Origin: Syntrophaceae bacterium UBA6087
Lineage (GTDB): Bacteria > Desulfobacterota > Desulfomonilia > UBA1062
Length of the DNA stretch: 64,000 nucleotides
Direction: 5' to 3'
Assembly: GCA_002448235.1 (NCBI GenBank)
Contig: DIXF01000012.1
Location: forward strand, 111,131-175,130
The translations under genes and the position numbers were made by a program. Under the pieces are notes generated by a model. The model was not told the origin of the DNA and made no database searches. It saw only the letters and a program-made list of their open reading frames with translations. This document shows positions 49,891 to 58,377 of this stretch, one piece after another (positions within the stretch are counted from its first letter, which is position 1; each line of letters starts with the position of its first letter).

Positions 49891-50676
49891 ATGAAGGTCA
49901 ACGAATTAATGGATCTCAAGGGCAAGGTAGCAATCGTAACCGGAGGAGGCAGGGGCATCGGGAAATTCATCGCCGAAGGCCTGGCCGAGGCAGGGGCTGA
50001 TCTCGTCATCGCATCCCGGAAGGTTCAGAAGTGCGAAGAGGCCTGCACCGATCTGGGCGCCCTTGGCGTAAAAGCTCTGGCGGTCAAGTGCGACACCTCA
50101 TCGGAGGAGGATATCAAGACTCTGGTGGATACCGCCATGAAAGAGTTCGGGAAGATCGATATCCTCGTGAACAATGCCGGCATCACCTGGGGTGCGCCGA
50201 CACTGCAGTTTCCCCTGGACAAGTGGGACAAGATCTTTGCCGTCAACGTCCGCGGCGTATGGGTCCTTTCCCAGATGGTGGCCAATATCATGAAGGAAAA
50301 AGGCGGTGGAAAGATCGTCAATATATCCTCCATATTCGGGTCCCGCGGCTCCATTGAAGAAGGGCATCCTGCCGTTGCATACAACCCGTCCAAGGCCGCG
50401 ATCGAAGTCCTTACCAAGAATATGGCCGTCAAGCTCGCCCGGCACAAGATCTATGTAAACTGCATCGCTCCGGGATTTTTCCGCACCGACATGATGGAAT
50501 ATATCTTCAAGCCGGAGATGAAGGCTATCCTGGATCTCATGATCGGTCAGATCCCGCTTAACATGTACGGCGAGGCGGATCATATAAAGGCGCTGGCCGT
50601 ATTCCTTTCATCCCAGGCTTCAAATTTCGTCACGGGTGCAGTAATTCCCCTGGACGGCGGACTTGGGGCAATGTAG
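49891..50676 (+). CDS. SDR-family NAD(P)-dependent oxidoreductase
   Basis: This 261-residue short-chain dehydrogenase has a cofactor loop TGGGRGIG near residue 18, LVNNAGITWG near 95, the catalytic Ser in NISSIFGS and the YxxxK pair as YNPSK. The C-terminus PLDGGLGAM is typical. It resembles gluconate/beta-ketoacyl reductase relatives; the substrate is unknown. The ATG at 49891 is preferred for its AAGGAGG site. It is downstream of the fumarase genes and ends before a terminator. Confidence 0.9.
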   Translation: MKVNELMDLKGKVAIVTGGGRGIGKFIAEGLAEAGADLVIASRKVQKCEEACTDLGALGVKALAVKCDTSSEEDIKTLVDTAMKEFGKIDILVNNAGITWGAPTLQFPLDKWDKIFAVNVRGVWVLSQMVANIMKEKGGGKIVNISSIFGSRGSIEEGHPAVAYNPSKAAIEVLTKNMAVKLARHKIYVNCIAPGFFRTDMMEYIFKPEMKAILDLMIGQIPLNMYGEADHIKALAVFLSSQASNFVTGAVIPLDGGLGAM

Positions 50677-50704
50677 CCGTAAGGCTGAAAAGGTTTGAAA
50701 CATG

Positions 50705-50742
50705 TCCGGAGGACGGACTCCTGTCTTTCCTCCGGATTGTTT
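50705..50742 (+). terminator. Intrinsic terminator after the SDR gene
   Basis: TCCGGAGGA at 50705-50713 and TCCTCCGGA at 50728-50736 form a perfect 9-bp stem, followed by TTGTTT. It ends the mobA-fumarase-SDR transcript. Confidence 0.7.
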
Positions 50743-50778
50743 AAACTATTTCACTTCTTCGGAAGCTCCGGCCGGTTG

Positions 50779-51672
50779 TCATCCGAACCAGAAGATACGC
50801 TCTCTGATCTCATCGACCTTCGCTTTGGCAGCCTTGTAGCCTTCTTCGATATAGTGGCTGAAAAGCTCGAAATCCGACCAGTGGCAGGAGCCGATCTGAG
50901 GGCGGATAACGCAGTTCAGCTCCTTGCTTGTATAGATGTTCACGTAGTCACGGGTTATTTCATAGCTCCTGAACACCACGTCAAGGCTGTGGTGAATGTC
51001 GGTATCCTCGCAGATCGGCTCGATCTCGCGCGTGGAATCGACGCCGATGATATAGTCGGGCCTGAACGATTTTGCCAGGTGAACCGGCATCATCTCGGCG
51101 ACGCCCCCGTCCACCAGGAGCATCCCGTGAAGGCGGATCGGAGGGAAGAAACCCGGTGTCGCACAGCTCGCCTGGAGCGCCGTGATGAGAGGCCCGTCCG
51201 AAAAGACAATGGGATCGCCGCTGATGATGTCAATGCTCAAGCACCTAAAGGGGATGTTCAGATCGAGAAAAACGTGATCGCCCACGAGCTCCTTCATGTG
51301 CAGGACAAAGGTCTCCGGCGTGACCACGGAGGTCCTGCTCAGCGCCCGGGTGAAAAAGTATCCCTTCTTTATGGTGGACTGGATATTTTCCAGAAATCCC
51401 AGCGCGCGCTCTGAATGCGGCATTTCCATATCGCGCCTGGTCTCCTGGAAAAGGGACGAGCTCAGATAATCGCGCAGCTTCTGCTCCACCATATCGATAT
51501 CCATGTGGAGGCTGTAGAGAGCCCCGATGATGGCCCCGAACGATATACCCGCAATAGCGTCTACGGGGATGCCGGCTTCCTTGAAGGCGCGTATGGCTCC
51601 GATGTGAGCGAGGCCCCTGGCCCCGCCTGCGCCAAGTGCAAGTACGACCTTTTTCTTCCTTCTGAACTTCAT
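50779..51672 (-). CDS. Patatin-like phospholipase (RssA-type)
   Basis: This 297-residue serine hydrolase has the patatin features: oxyanion hole GGARGLAHIG near residue 16, nucleophile motif GISFGAIIG near 42, and the catalytic Asp in VDGGVAEMMPV near 190. The family releases fatty acids from phospholipids. It lies downstream of the histone-deacetylase-like gene, whose stop overlaps its start by 4 bp, so it belongs to the same transcript. Confidence 0.9.
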   Translation of the reverse strand: MKFRRKKKVVLALGAGGARGLAHIGAIRAFKEAGIPVDAIAGISFGAIIGALYSLHMDIDMVEQKLRDYLSSSLFQETRRDMEMPHSERALGFLENIQSTIKKGYFFTRALSRTSVVTPETFVLHMKELVGDHVFLDLNIPFRCLSIDIISGDPIVFSDGPLITALQASCATPGFFPPIRLHGMLLVDGGVAEMMPVHLAKSFRPDYIIGVDSTREIEPICEDTDIHHSLDVVFRSYEITRDYVNIYTSKELNCVIRPQIGSCHWSDFELFSHYIEEGYKAAKAKVDEIRERIFWFG

Positions 51673-52982
51673 GTGAGCTTCACCGTGTATTCGTCACGGT
51701 CCATATCCTGGAGATACACCGCGTAATAGTTTTCTCTGCCGGGCTTCTCGAACCACTTAAGGCCCTGCTCCCTGCAGGCGGGGCATGCGCCCCAGGGCAG
51801 GTGTATCCCCGCGATCCGGTATCCCGTCGTTGCAAAGGAGTCGATCTTGAACGCCCCCGGGCATTGCCTGCAGACCCGTATCACCTCTTTCTGATTCTCC
51901 GAGATGCCGTCCGTGTCGTAGAACAGGCTTCTCGACCTTTCCGATAACACGCCTTCTTCCGGAACCTCGTATGAATCTCTGGCTCTCCACATTTCCAGAA
52001 GCCTGTCCACGAGCCCTTTGATGTATTCGATGATCCTCGGGTCTTCCTTGATCCGCATCGGATTGAGATCGGGCTCACGGACATAGGAATAATCCACGCC
52101 TGCCAGGGCAAGGATGATCCCGGTATTCACGTAGGGCAATGCGGCCTCGATGGAATAACCGCCTTCGAGCACGCAGATATGAGGAGAAAGGATTTCGTTG
52201 AGCCTGGCATATCCCCCTGCGGTAAACGCCATGTTGGTGATGGGGTCCGAGTAGTGATTGTCCTGTCCGGCGGAATTGATCACGAGGTCCGGACCGAATT
52301 CCTTGAGCACAGGCATCACGAAATGCTCGATGACGTACAGCATGCCTTCATCGCTGGTCCTGGGGGGCAGCGGTACATTCAGGGTTTTTCCCAGGGCGTT
52401 CGGCCCGCCGAATTCCTCGGGAAAGCCCGAGCCCGGATAGAGGGTCCTGCCGTCCTGATGCAGGGAGATGTACAGCACGTTCGGATCGTGCCAGTAGACA
52501 TCCTGGGTTCCGTCTCCGTGGTGGCAGTCCGTATCGATCACCGCGATCTTTTTTATGCGGGGATAGTTCTTGCGCACCCATTCGATCATGACCGCTTCGA
52601 TGTTGATGTTGCAGAAGCCCCGGGCGCCCTGAACCACCCGCATGGCGTGATGCCCGGGAGGCCGAACAAGTGCGAAGGCGTTGTCCACCGCACCTTCGAG
52701 GACGAGCCTGGCAGCCTCGATGCAGCCTCCGGCTGAGATATTGTGCGACAGGGTTATGCGGGAATCTACGTCGGGTACGCAAAAGTGGGGCCTGCTGATG
52801 TCCTTCTCGGTTGCAAACCCCGCCTTGAACTCCCTGATGCCCTCGATATCGAGCACGCCCTCTTCCATCACCTGATCCTGGGTGTAGAGAAGCCGCTCCT
52901 GCCTTTCGGGATGAGTCGGGCTGATCTCCCAATCGTAGGCGGGGAAAAAGATCAGTCCGGTCTTTCTCTTCGCTGTGATCAT
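51669..52982 (-). CDS. Histone deacetylase-superfamily enzyme with C-terminal cysteine pairs
   Basis: This 437-residue zinc hydrolase has the arginase/deacetylase fold: RPPGHHA, DTDCHHGDGTQDVYW, LHQDGRTLYPGSG, SAGQDNHYSDP and the catalytic Tyr in EGGYSIEAA. Bacterial members remove acyl groups from lysines, polyamines or other amines. After residue 370 a CxxC pair (CRQCP) and a second (CPAC) about 35 residues on suggest a metal-binding knuckle, an unusual addition. The ATG at 52982 overlaps the hydantoinase stop by 4 bp and has GGAG before it. A polyamine substrate is possible but unproven. Confidence 0.9.
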   Translation of the reverse strand: MITAKRKTGLIFFPAYDWEISPTHPERQERLLYTQDQVMEEGVLDIEGIREFKAGFATEKDISRPHFCVPDVDSRITLSHNISAGGCIEAARLVLEGAVDNAFALVRPPGHHAMRVVQGARGFCNINIEAVMIEWVRKNYPRIKKIAVIDTDCHHGDGTQDVYWHDPNVLYISLHQDGRTLYPGSGFPEEFGGPNALGKTLNVPLPPRTSDEGMLYVIEHFVMPVLKEFGPDLVINSAGQDNHYSDPITNMAFTAGGYARLNEILSPHICVLEGGYSIEAALPYVNTGIILALAGVDYSYVREPDLNPMRIKEDPRIIEYIKGLVDRLLEMWRARDSYEVPEEGVLSERSRSLFYDTDGISENQKEVIRVCRQCPGAFKIDSFATTGYRIAGIHLPWGACPACREQGLKWFEKPGRENYYAVYLQDMDRDEYTVKLT

Positions 52983-54634
52983 CGCACACTCCATTCATCC
53001 AGGATGCCCGGTTTTGTCTGGAGCTTCAGCCTGAAGTTCTTCCCGGCGGAGCTGAAACCCCGTACGATGTTGAACGTCTGCTCTTCGAGAACACTGACCT
53101 CGATATGACCGCTGAATCCCTGGGAAGCGATATGCTTCTTCAAAGCGTCAATCCCCTTGCTCTTCAGCCTTTCCATGGTGAGAGACGACGATGCATCTTC
53201 CTCGATGCCTAATTCGGGACAGATGAGCTTTCCCAGCTGCGTATCGGCCATCAGGGTGATCTGAGTGGTCGTTCTGGCAAGGGCTGCTCCCAGGGCGTTT
53301 GCGACCGTGGCATGTTCAGGCACGATGCACTTCATCCGGAAGGCATCCTCCAGATACGGCTGCAGCAGGGCGGCAGGACCGCCGATGGCCATGATCTGTT
53401 TGGGCTCAACGAACTCCGGGTGGAGCATCTCATAGATGGTGTACACCGGATACCTGTTGACCTCGTCGAGAAATTCGCGTGCGCTCTCTTTGATGTTTGA
53501 GATCATGAGAGCAACGATCTCTTTCGATACGTCGCGTATGTCTCTTCCCAGAGCGAGAGCGATCTCTTTGACGGCGTTGCAGGCCTTGTCTTTGTCTCCC
53601 TTGGGAAAAGACCCAAGCACTGAAAGCGCGTCCATCGGCGTCGGTGACGGACCGCCGAGGCATGCAGGAGGACCCTGACGGTTCGGCCCCACAACGATTT
53701 CCCGGCCCTTGAGGCTGACGCAGGAGTCGCCGCCCGCGCCTACGGAGACGACCTTCAGGCCCCGCACGAGGGTCTTCGATCCGCCGATACTCACCCCTTT
53801 TGGCTCGAGAATGGGAACGCCGCCGATAAGGACACCGATATCCGTTGTTGTCCCTCCGATATCCATGACCAGCGTCGTCGTGCCCGGGTCGCTGCACAGG
53901 GCAAGCCCGCCCATCATGCTCGCAGCCGGCCCCGAGAGGATGGTTTCAACAGGGCATTTGTCTGCGGCAGACTCGGAGTACGTCCCGCCGTCCGCCTTGA
54001 GGAAAAGCAGCTGGGAGCGAATGCCGAGCTCGTTCAGAGCACGGCTCACTGAATGCACGAAGCGCCGTTGAACCGGCATCACGGCGGTATTGAAGTATGT
54101 GGTGTGAATGCGCCTCGGAAAATTCAAATGTCCGCTTAAGGAATGGCCTGAGGAAACATGCTCAAAGTCTTTCTCGATGAGGGAAAATATGCCCGCCTCA
54201 TGGACAGGGTTCCTCACGGAGAACTTCGAAACAATGCCCACGCCCCTGATCCCCTTGGCTTTCAACTCCCGGGCAGCGCCTAAGATCTCGTCCCTTTTGA
54301 GGGGGATATACTCCCTGCCGCGATGATCGATTGCACCTGCCACGAGATGGAAGTCTCCGGTGAGAAAATAGTTCGACGGGTGGATGCCCGGGCCTGCTGA
54401 GACGATCATACCGGTGGGCTCAAAGGTCTTCTCGATGATGGAGTTCGTCGAGAGCGTTGTGGAAAGGATCGTTCGCCTGATATCGGTATATTCAATATCC
54501 AGGGCGTCTATTACCTCGTGGATCGATTGCACCAGGTCAGGGCCGGTAAGGGCCTTTGCTCCTGCTATGACCTTGCCCCGGTCGATGCATACTGCGTCCG
54601 TGTGAGTCCCTCCCACGTCAATCCCCAATATCAT
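52979..54634 (-). CDS. Hydantoinase/oxoprolinase-family ATPase (HyuA-like)
   Basis: This 551-residue protein resembles the A subunit of N-methylhydantoinases and 5-oxoprolinases. It has the ATPase signatures GIDVGGTHTDAV at the N-terminus and MDIGGTTTDIGVL near residue 250, and GGPAALLQPYLEDAF. The B subunit is not adjacent, so a stand-alone role is likely, as in many homologues of unknown substrate. It leads a minus-strand operon with the deacetylase-like and patatin genes. Confidence 0.88.
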   Translation of the reverse strand: MILGIDVGGTHTDAVCIDRGKVIAGAKALTGPDLVQSIHEVIDALDIEYTDIRRTILSTTLSTNSIIEKTFEPTGMIVSAGPGIHPSNYFLTGDFHLVAGAIDHRGREYIPLKRDEILGAARELKAKGIRGVGIVSKFSVRNPVHEAGIFSLIEKDFEHVSSGHSLSGHLNFPRRIHTTYFNTAVMPVQRRFVHSVSRALNELGIRSQLLFLKADGGTYSESAADKCPVETILSGPAASMMGGLALCSDPGTTTLVMDIGGTTTDIGVLIGGVPILEPKGVSIGGSKTLVRGLKVVSVGAGGDSCVSLKGREIVVGPNRQGPPACLGGPSPTPMDALSVLGSFPKGDKDKACNAVKEIALALGRDIRDVSKEIVALMISNIKESAREFLDEVNRYPVYTIYEMLHPEFVEPKQIMAIGGPAALLQPYLEDAFRMKCIVPEHATVANALGAALARTTTQITLMADTQLGKLICPELGIEEDASSSLTMERLKSKGIDALKKHIASQGFSGHIEVSVLEEQTFNIVRGFSSAGKNFRLKLQTKPGILDEWSVR

Positions 54635-54885
54635 TTAAATCACCTCTTTGAAAAATGGCTGCGCATGCTCATGAGAAAGGGCGGCCCTCCGAGTCTTACA
54701 GGCGCGTATGATGGTTGGATTCATGCGCATTACCATAACAGCATACAAGCCAAATGGCAACGTATATGGGATGCCCGTCCAGCAGGGTGTATGAGCCCGG
54801 CGGATAAGGCATCCTGTCCATTGCGGGCTTGCCTGTTTCGAGACGATCTGCTAGGACGTAGCAGAGAAAGACTTCGGAGGTTCCA

Positions 54886-56067
54886 TTGAAAAGAATCGTT
54901 CCTGTTTGCATTGCGGCGTTGTTTTTGTGGGGTTGTTCGCCGTCGCACCCCTCGGTCGTCGACACAAGCATCTCGGATGACAGCCCGGTAACCGGTCAGA
55001 AGATACTCCTGCAAGTCTTGAGCATAAGCGACAATTATCCCATGTACTATACGTGGACATGGCAGGCAGAAGCCGAAGAACAAAACGGACAGATCATTAC
55101 AGAGGAAGCCACCGACAACTTCGCTTACTGGATCACTCCGGAAACTCCAGGAACATACAACGTAAACTGTACGGTCTCCGATGAAAAGGACCAGAGCGAA
55201 ACCCATGTTTTCACCATACAAGTGAGGGCACGCGCGCTTGAGCAGGTCGATGTAAACAGCACGGTTCTAACCGTTGAAAAACAGGGGGAATCTCTCCTGG
55301 GGGGCGCGTGGATCTCGACTCAGAGTGAAGAGATCCTCTATATTACCTCTAAATCGAATCAGTCCACTTCATGGGAAGGTTCTTTTGAAACCATGTATGT
55401 GGGCTACAGTGATTTGACGTACACCCTCTGGGGTTCTTCTTCTGCGAATACTGTTATTACCATTCAGTCTTCAGGTGCTATAAGTACACTTCCATGTACA
55501 ACCTGCGTATCTATCAATGATATTTTGTATACTTCTGACATCTTATTCATAGGTGCTGATTCCGGTATGCATCGGTATGACCCATCATCTTTAGAGTGGA
55601 GTATTATCAAGCCAGAAAAGACAAACGCCATCATGCTAGGGGAATATGATATCTATTTTGCTACAACCCAGGGTGTTTACAGTTTTGATCCCTTATATGC
55701 TCCCAGTCCCGGTATGATCCCTGTCCATACAGGTGAAACCTGGGCAATTCTAGAGGTTTTAGGCGATGATAAAACGACCCAGGATGTTGAGAGTTCCAAT
55801 TCATTAACCCTATGGCATGTCACAGAAGATAAGGTATGCAGGAATGGAAGCGAGCTCGTTTCCCAGCCTCCAGTAGTTGCACGTGCTCTCGATGTCGATA
55901 TCGACGGCAACATCTGGTGCGGGAAGTACCGGTGGGACGGATCGGACTGGTGGACACCCCCGGACCCGGACAATAAACTAGCGGATGCGGTGATTGAAAG
56001 AGTTGTAGCCAGCACCGAAGGCCGGATATATTTTCTGACCGCCTCAGGGGCACTTTTTCGCTGGTAG
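54886..56067 (+). CDS. Lipoprotein with PKD-like domain, unknown function
   Basis: This 393-residue lipoprotein starts at a TTG with GGAGG before it and has a signal ending WGC (Cys near residue 17). Residues about 35-115 look like a PKD/Ig-like domain (NCTVSDEKDQSETHVFTIQV); the remainder has repeated short motifs suggesting a beta-propeller-like fold (IDGNIWCGKYRW, ATTQGVYSFDP). The part from 55.3 to 55.8 kb is clearly richer in A and T than its neighbours, which may point to acquisition. Its end overlaps the convergent lipoprotein gene by 24 bp. Confidence 0.7.
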   Translation: MKRIVPVCIAALFLWGCSPSHPSVVDTSISDDSPVTGQKILLQVLSISDNYPMYYTWTWQAEAEEQNGQIITEEATDNFAYWITPETPGTYNVNCTVSDEKDQSETHVFTIQVRARALEQVDVNSTVLTVEKQGESLLGGAWISTQSEEILYITSKSNQSTSWEGSFETMYVGYSDLTYTLWGSSSANTVITIQSSGAISTLPCTTCVSINDILYTSDILFIGADSGMHRYDPSSLEWSIIKPEKTNAIMLGEYDIYFATTQGVYSFDPLYAPSPGMIPVHTGETWAILEVLGDDKTTQDVESSNSLTLWHVTEDKVCRNGSELVSQPPVVARALDVDIDGNIWCGKYRWDGSDWWTPPDPDNKLADAVIERVVASTEGRIYFLTASGALFRW

Positions 56068-56604
56068 CGACGTTCTCTGGGCGATGTCCTCTGCTACGTG
56101 CCTGAGCAGGGCGTTAAGGATCTCCTCCGGGTAAGGCGAAGGTACGTATGCCCTGCTCAGCCAGTTCATGTGGAAGGCATCTTTTTCGGAAGAAGCCTTT
56201 GCTACGCGCATGAAACGGGTCTGACCGTCTTTTGCTTCCGTAATCCTCAAGCTCACGCACACCCGTGAAGGCGAATGGGTGCCTCCGTAATAAAGGTATT
56301 CGAGCTCCCCGGTTAAGACGTAGGGGGTGGAGACGGTATCGTTCTCGGAATAAACCACCCGCTTGAAGGCCTTGCTTTCAAGGAGGTGCTGCTTGATCTG
56401 TTTCGCCGCATAGGTGCCCCATTTCTCATCCTGAGCATCGAAAGGCAGGACGGTAATACCCTTTTCGAAAGAGTCACCAAGGCCCCAGTCGATGGGGGTT
56501 ACCTCGTCAAGTTGTCGAGTCGGCTTTACAAGAGCGCATCCGGCAAGAACAAAGCAGAAACAGACAAGGCCGATCTTCCGGATAGTCTGGATGCCCATGG
56601 ACAT
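56044..56604 (-). CDS. Lipoprotein, possible outer-membrane assembly or export factor
   Basis: This 186-residue lipoprotein has a signal with lipobox LAGC near residue 22. The mature part, GITVLPFDAQDEKWGTYAAKQIKQHLLES, resembles the FlgO/CsgG-like beta-alpha fold used by periplasmic lipoproteins, and LTGELEYLYYGG fits the same class. GGGAGG precedes the ATG at 56604. It is the last of three adjacent minus-strand lipoprotein genes. No specific function was recognised. Confidence 0.65.
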   Translation of the reverse strand: MSMGIQTIRKIGLVCFCFVLAGCALVKPTRQLDEVTPIDWGLGDSFEKGITVLPFDAQDEKWGTYAAKQIKQHLLESKAFKRVVYSENDTVSTPYVLTGELEYLYYGGTHSPSRVCVSLRITEAKDGQTRFMRVAKASSEKDAFHMNWLSRAYVPSPYPEEILNALLRHVAEDIAQRTSLPAKKCP

Positions 56605-56619
56605 CTCCACCTCCCTGTG

Positions 56620-57162
56620 TCATTTTTCAAATAATTGAACCTGCTCCCTGCTGCTCAAGAGACGGTCGATGTGTTCAGAACGTTTCAGATGAGCAGTGGC
56701 TGATACGATGACATCGTTGGTGGTGTAGTCTATTGCCCGTGCAGTAATGACTACCTCTTCCTTACCCACTATATATGTGCCCACCACGATGACTTGCGCC
56801 CTTATGTCCGGGCGAAGCCTGCTTACATCCCTGCTCAGGCTTATCAATCCCTCGCTGCAATTAATGTACGGCTCTTTTCGGAGCTGTATATCCACAACAT
56901 TTGCGTTGCCTTCCGCCATTGCGCCGATCATGAATTCCTGCATCGCCAGCCCGAAATCATTCGGCGCAAAGGTGACCGCGTCGACAGGCGCACTCACGAG
57001 TATGCTTACGCCCAGGTAAGAATCCTCGAGCCCTTTGCAGATGCCTTTGGAAAGCCTGCTTGCACACTGGTCTATCGTGCCGGTGCTGCCCACGTCGATC
57101 AGCGGGATATGCGAACATCCCAGCAGCAGAAGTACGGCAATGAGGCAGGCAGCATTTCTCAC
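56620..57162 (-). CDS. FlgO-like outer-membrane lipoprotein
   Basis: This 180-residue lipoprotein has a signal with LLLGC at residue 16. The C-terminal half has the FlgO pattern: RPDIRAQVIVVGTYIVGKEEVVITARAIDYTTNDVIVSATAHL. FlgO-type proteins sit in the outer membrane and in Vibrio affect flagellar stability; no flagellar genes are present here. It overlaps the next lipoprotein gene upstream by 4 bp, so the three genes are coupled. Confidence 0.8.
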   Translation of the reverse strand: MRNAACLIAVLLLLGCSHIPLIDVGSTGTIDQCASRLSKGICKGLEDSYLGVSILVSAPVDAVTFAPNDFGLAMQEFMIGAMAEGNANVVDIQLRKEPYINCSEGLISLSRDVSRLRPDIRAQVIVVGTYIVGKEEVVITARAIDYTTNDVIVSATAHLKRSEHIDRLLSSREQVQLFEK

Positions 57163-57725
57163 GGCCTGCTCCCTATGGGGATCCTGTTCTTTGTCCTGAA
57201 CCTATAGGAGCAGAGTCCCTTGTTCCATCTCTCCGACCCGTTTATAAAGTGCGCTTCTTTCGTGGCTATCACTTTATCCCCATGGGTGAGCGAGGCAAGC
57301 GCAAGGAGTGATTTTCGCGAAGGAGTCATGATCAGCTTGAGTTTGTAGTATGCGACCTCGTCGTCCTGGATTACGGTAAATCCCCTGCGTATGAGGCTCC
57401 TTTCGAACATGGACACCACATAGGCCTCCGAGAGCATGGGTGAGTGAGGGTGGAGATTGTCGTACCAGGCAACGGCAACGCTGTTTGGGGTAACGTTCGT
57501 CACCAGACTGTCGCACAATTCCTGGACATCACGCTCCAGCCGGACCATACGCTTATCTTCGGGCCAGATCTGGTCGGAAGATATCGTTGACCGGGTGGTA
57601 CACCCCCCTATCAATACAAGTATACAGATGGAGAAAAGCAATCTTGTTATGCTCACGTTTTCTGGTATCGGGAAGCTGCGGAAAAATCTTGAATTCTCTC
57701 TTGTTAGTACTGCAATAAACGGCAC
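57159..57725 (-). CDS. Putative lipoprotein, first of three
   Basis: This is a 188-residue protein with a hydrophobic segment ending LIGGC (Cys near residue 42), a lipobox. The first 20 residues before it are unusually long for a signal, so an internal GTG at 57656 (then 165 residues) is a plausible start; neither has a good ribosome site. The mature part, LCDSLVTNVTPNSVAVAWY, contains no recognised domain. It leads a coupled set of three lipoprotein genes. Confidence 0.6.
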   Translation of the reverse strand: MPFIAVLTRENSRFFRSFPIPENVSITRLLFSICILVLIGGCTTRSTISSDQIWPEDKRMVRLERDVQELCDSLVTNVTPNSVAVAWYDNLHPHSPMLSEAYVVSMFERSLIRRGFTVIQDDEVAYYKLKLIMTPSRKSLLALASLTHGDKVIATKEAHFINGSERWNKGLCSYRFRTKNRIPIGSRP

Positions 57726-57806
57726 ACGCTATTATAATATAGTCAGGATACGGACCCGTATTTGCCTATGCATTTGCCAGAACATGATTGCGGCATTGCA
57801 TATCTT

Positions 57807-58244
57807 TTATTTTCTCAACGATCTCCACAGTTCAGGGTCTGCTGTAAACGTTCCGCTCGCCAATCTTCCGCCGGTACCATCATGATTGATTGCCAAAGTT
57901 ACATCACCGTTCTGGGCGCCTTTTCCGACGGCAGTGGCAAGAAAGGTGTCCGGATCTACGGTTACATCTATGTCGATGTCGTAGTACTCACTCGGAGTGT
58001 ATTCACCACCGCTTCCCGGCTTAAGGCCGTACGTACCCACGAGAACATCTTCAGTCTGATAATTCCCGCTCTCAGCCATTGCCTTTTCCTCATAGAGCGC
58101 AACAGCCATGAGGGCGCTTACCGCCTCGGCTCTCCTTGTTCTGGTGACGTATCCGGTATAGGAAGGGATTGCGATTGCAGCGAGAATACCGACTATTACT
58201 ACGGTTATCATTACTTCCATAAGGCTGAATCCTTTTTTTCCCAT
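57807..58244 (-). CDS. Type IV pilin-like protein
   Basis: This 145-residue prepilin has the class III signal MGKKGFSLMEVMITVVIVG, cleaved by prepilin peptidase after Gly5, with the hydrophobic helix and Glu5 of mature pilin (FSLME). IAIPSYTGYVTRTRRAEA is the usual continuation. The C-terminal domain is short and lacks the cysteine loop seen in many PilA proteins. The ATG at 58244 is chosen because GGAG precedes it. No pilus assembly genes are adjacent, so it could be a major or minor pilin. Confidence 0.9.
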   Translation of the reverse strand: MGKKGFSLMEVMITVVIVGILAAIAIPSYTGYVTRTRRAEAVSALMAVALYEEKAMAESGNYQTEDVLVGTYGLKPGSGGEYTPSEYYDIDIDVTVDPDTFLATAVGKGAQNGDVTLAINHDGTGGRLASGTFTADPELWRSLRK

Positions 58245-58340
58245 AATGTCTTCTCCAAATAAGATATAATGTACTTTCTTTATCGGCATGTTCCCCAATA
58301 CGGCAACAGGAACTTTTTTCTTTACGGTTCATCCGCGGTG

Positions 58341-58369
58341 TTGACGTACGGGCATGGCCAGGATATGGA
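58341..58369 (+). promoter_or_regulatory. Possible miaB promoter close to the start codon
   Basis: TTGACG at 58341-58346 and TATGGA at 58364-58369 are 17 bp apart. Transcription would begin near 58376, leaving almost no leader before the ATG at 58378. Confidence 0.35.
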
Positions 58370-58377
58370 TATCACCC

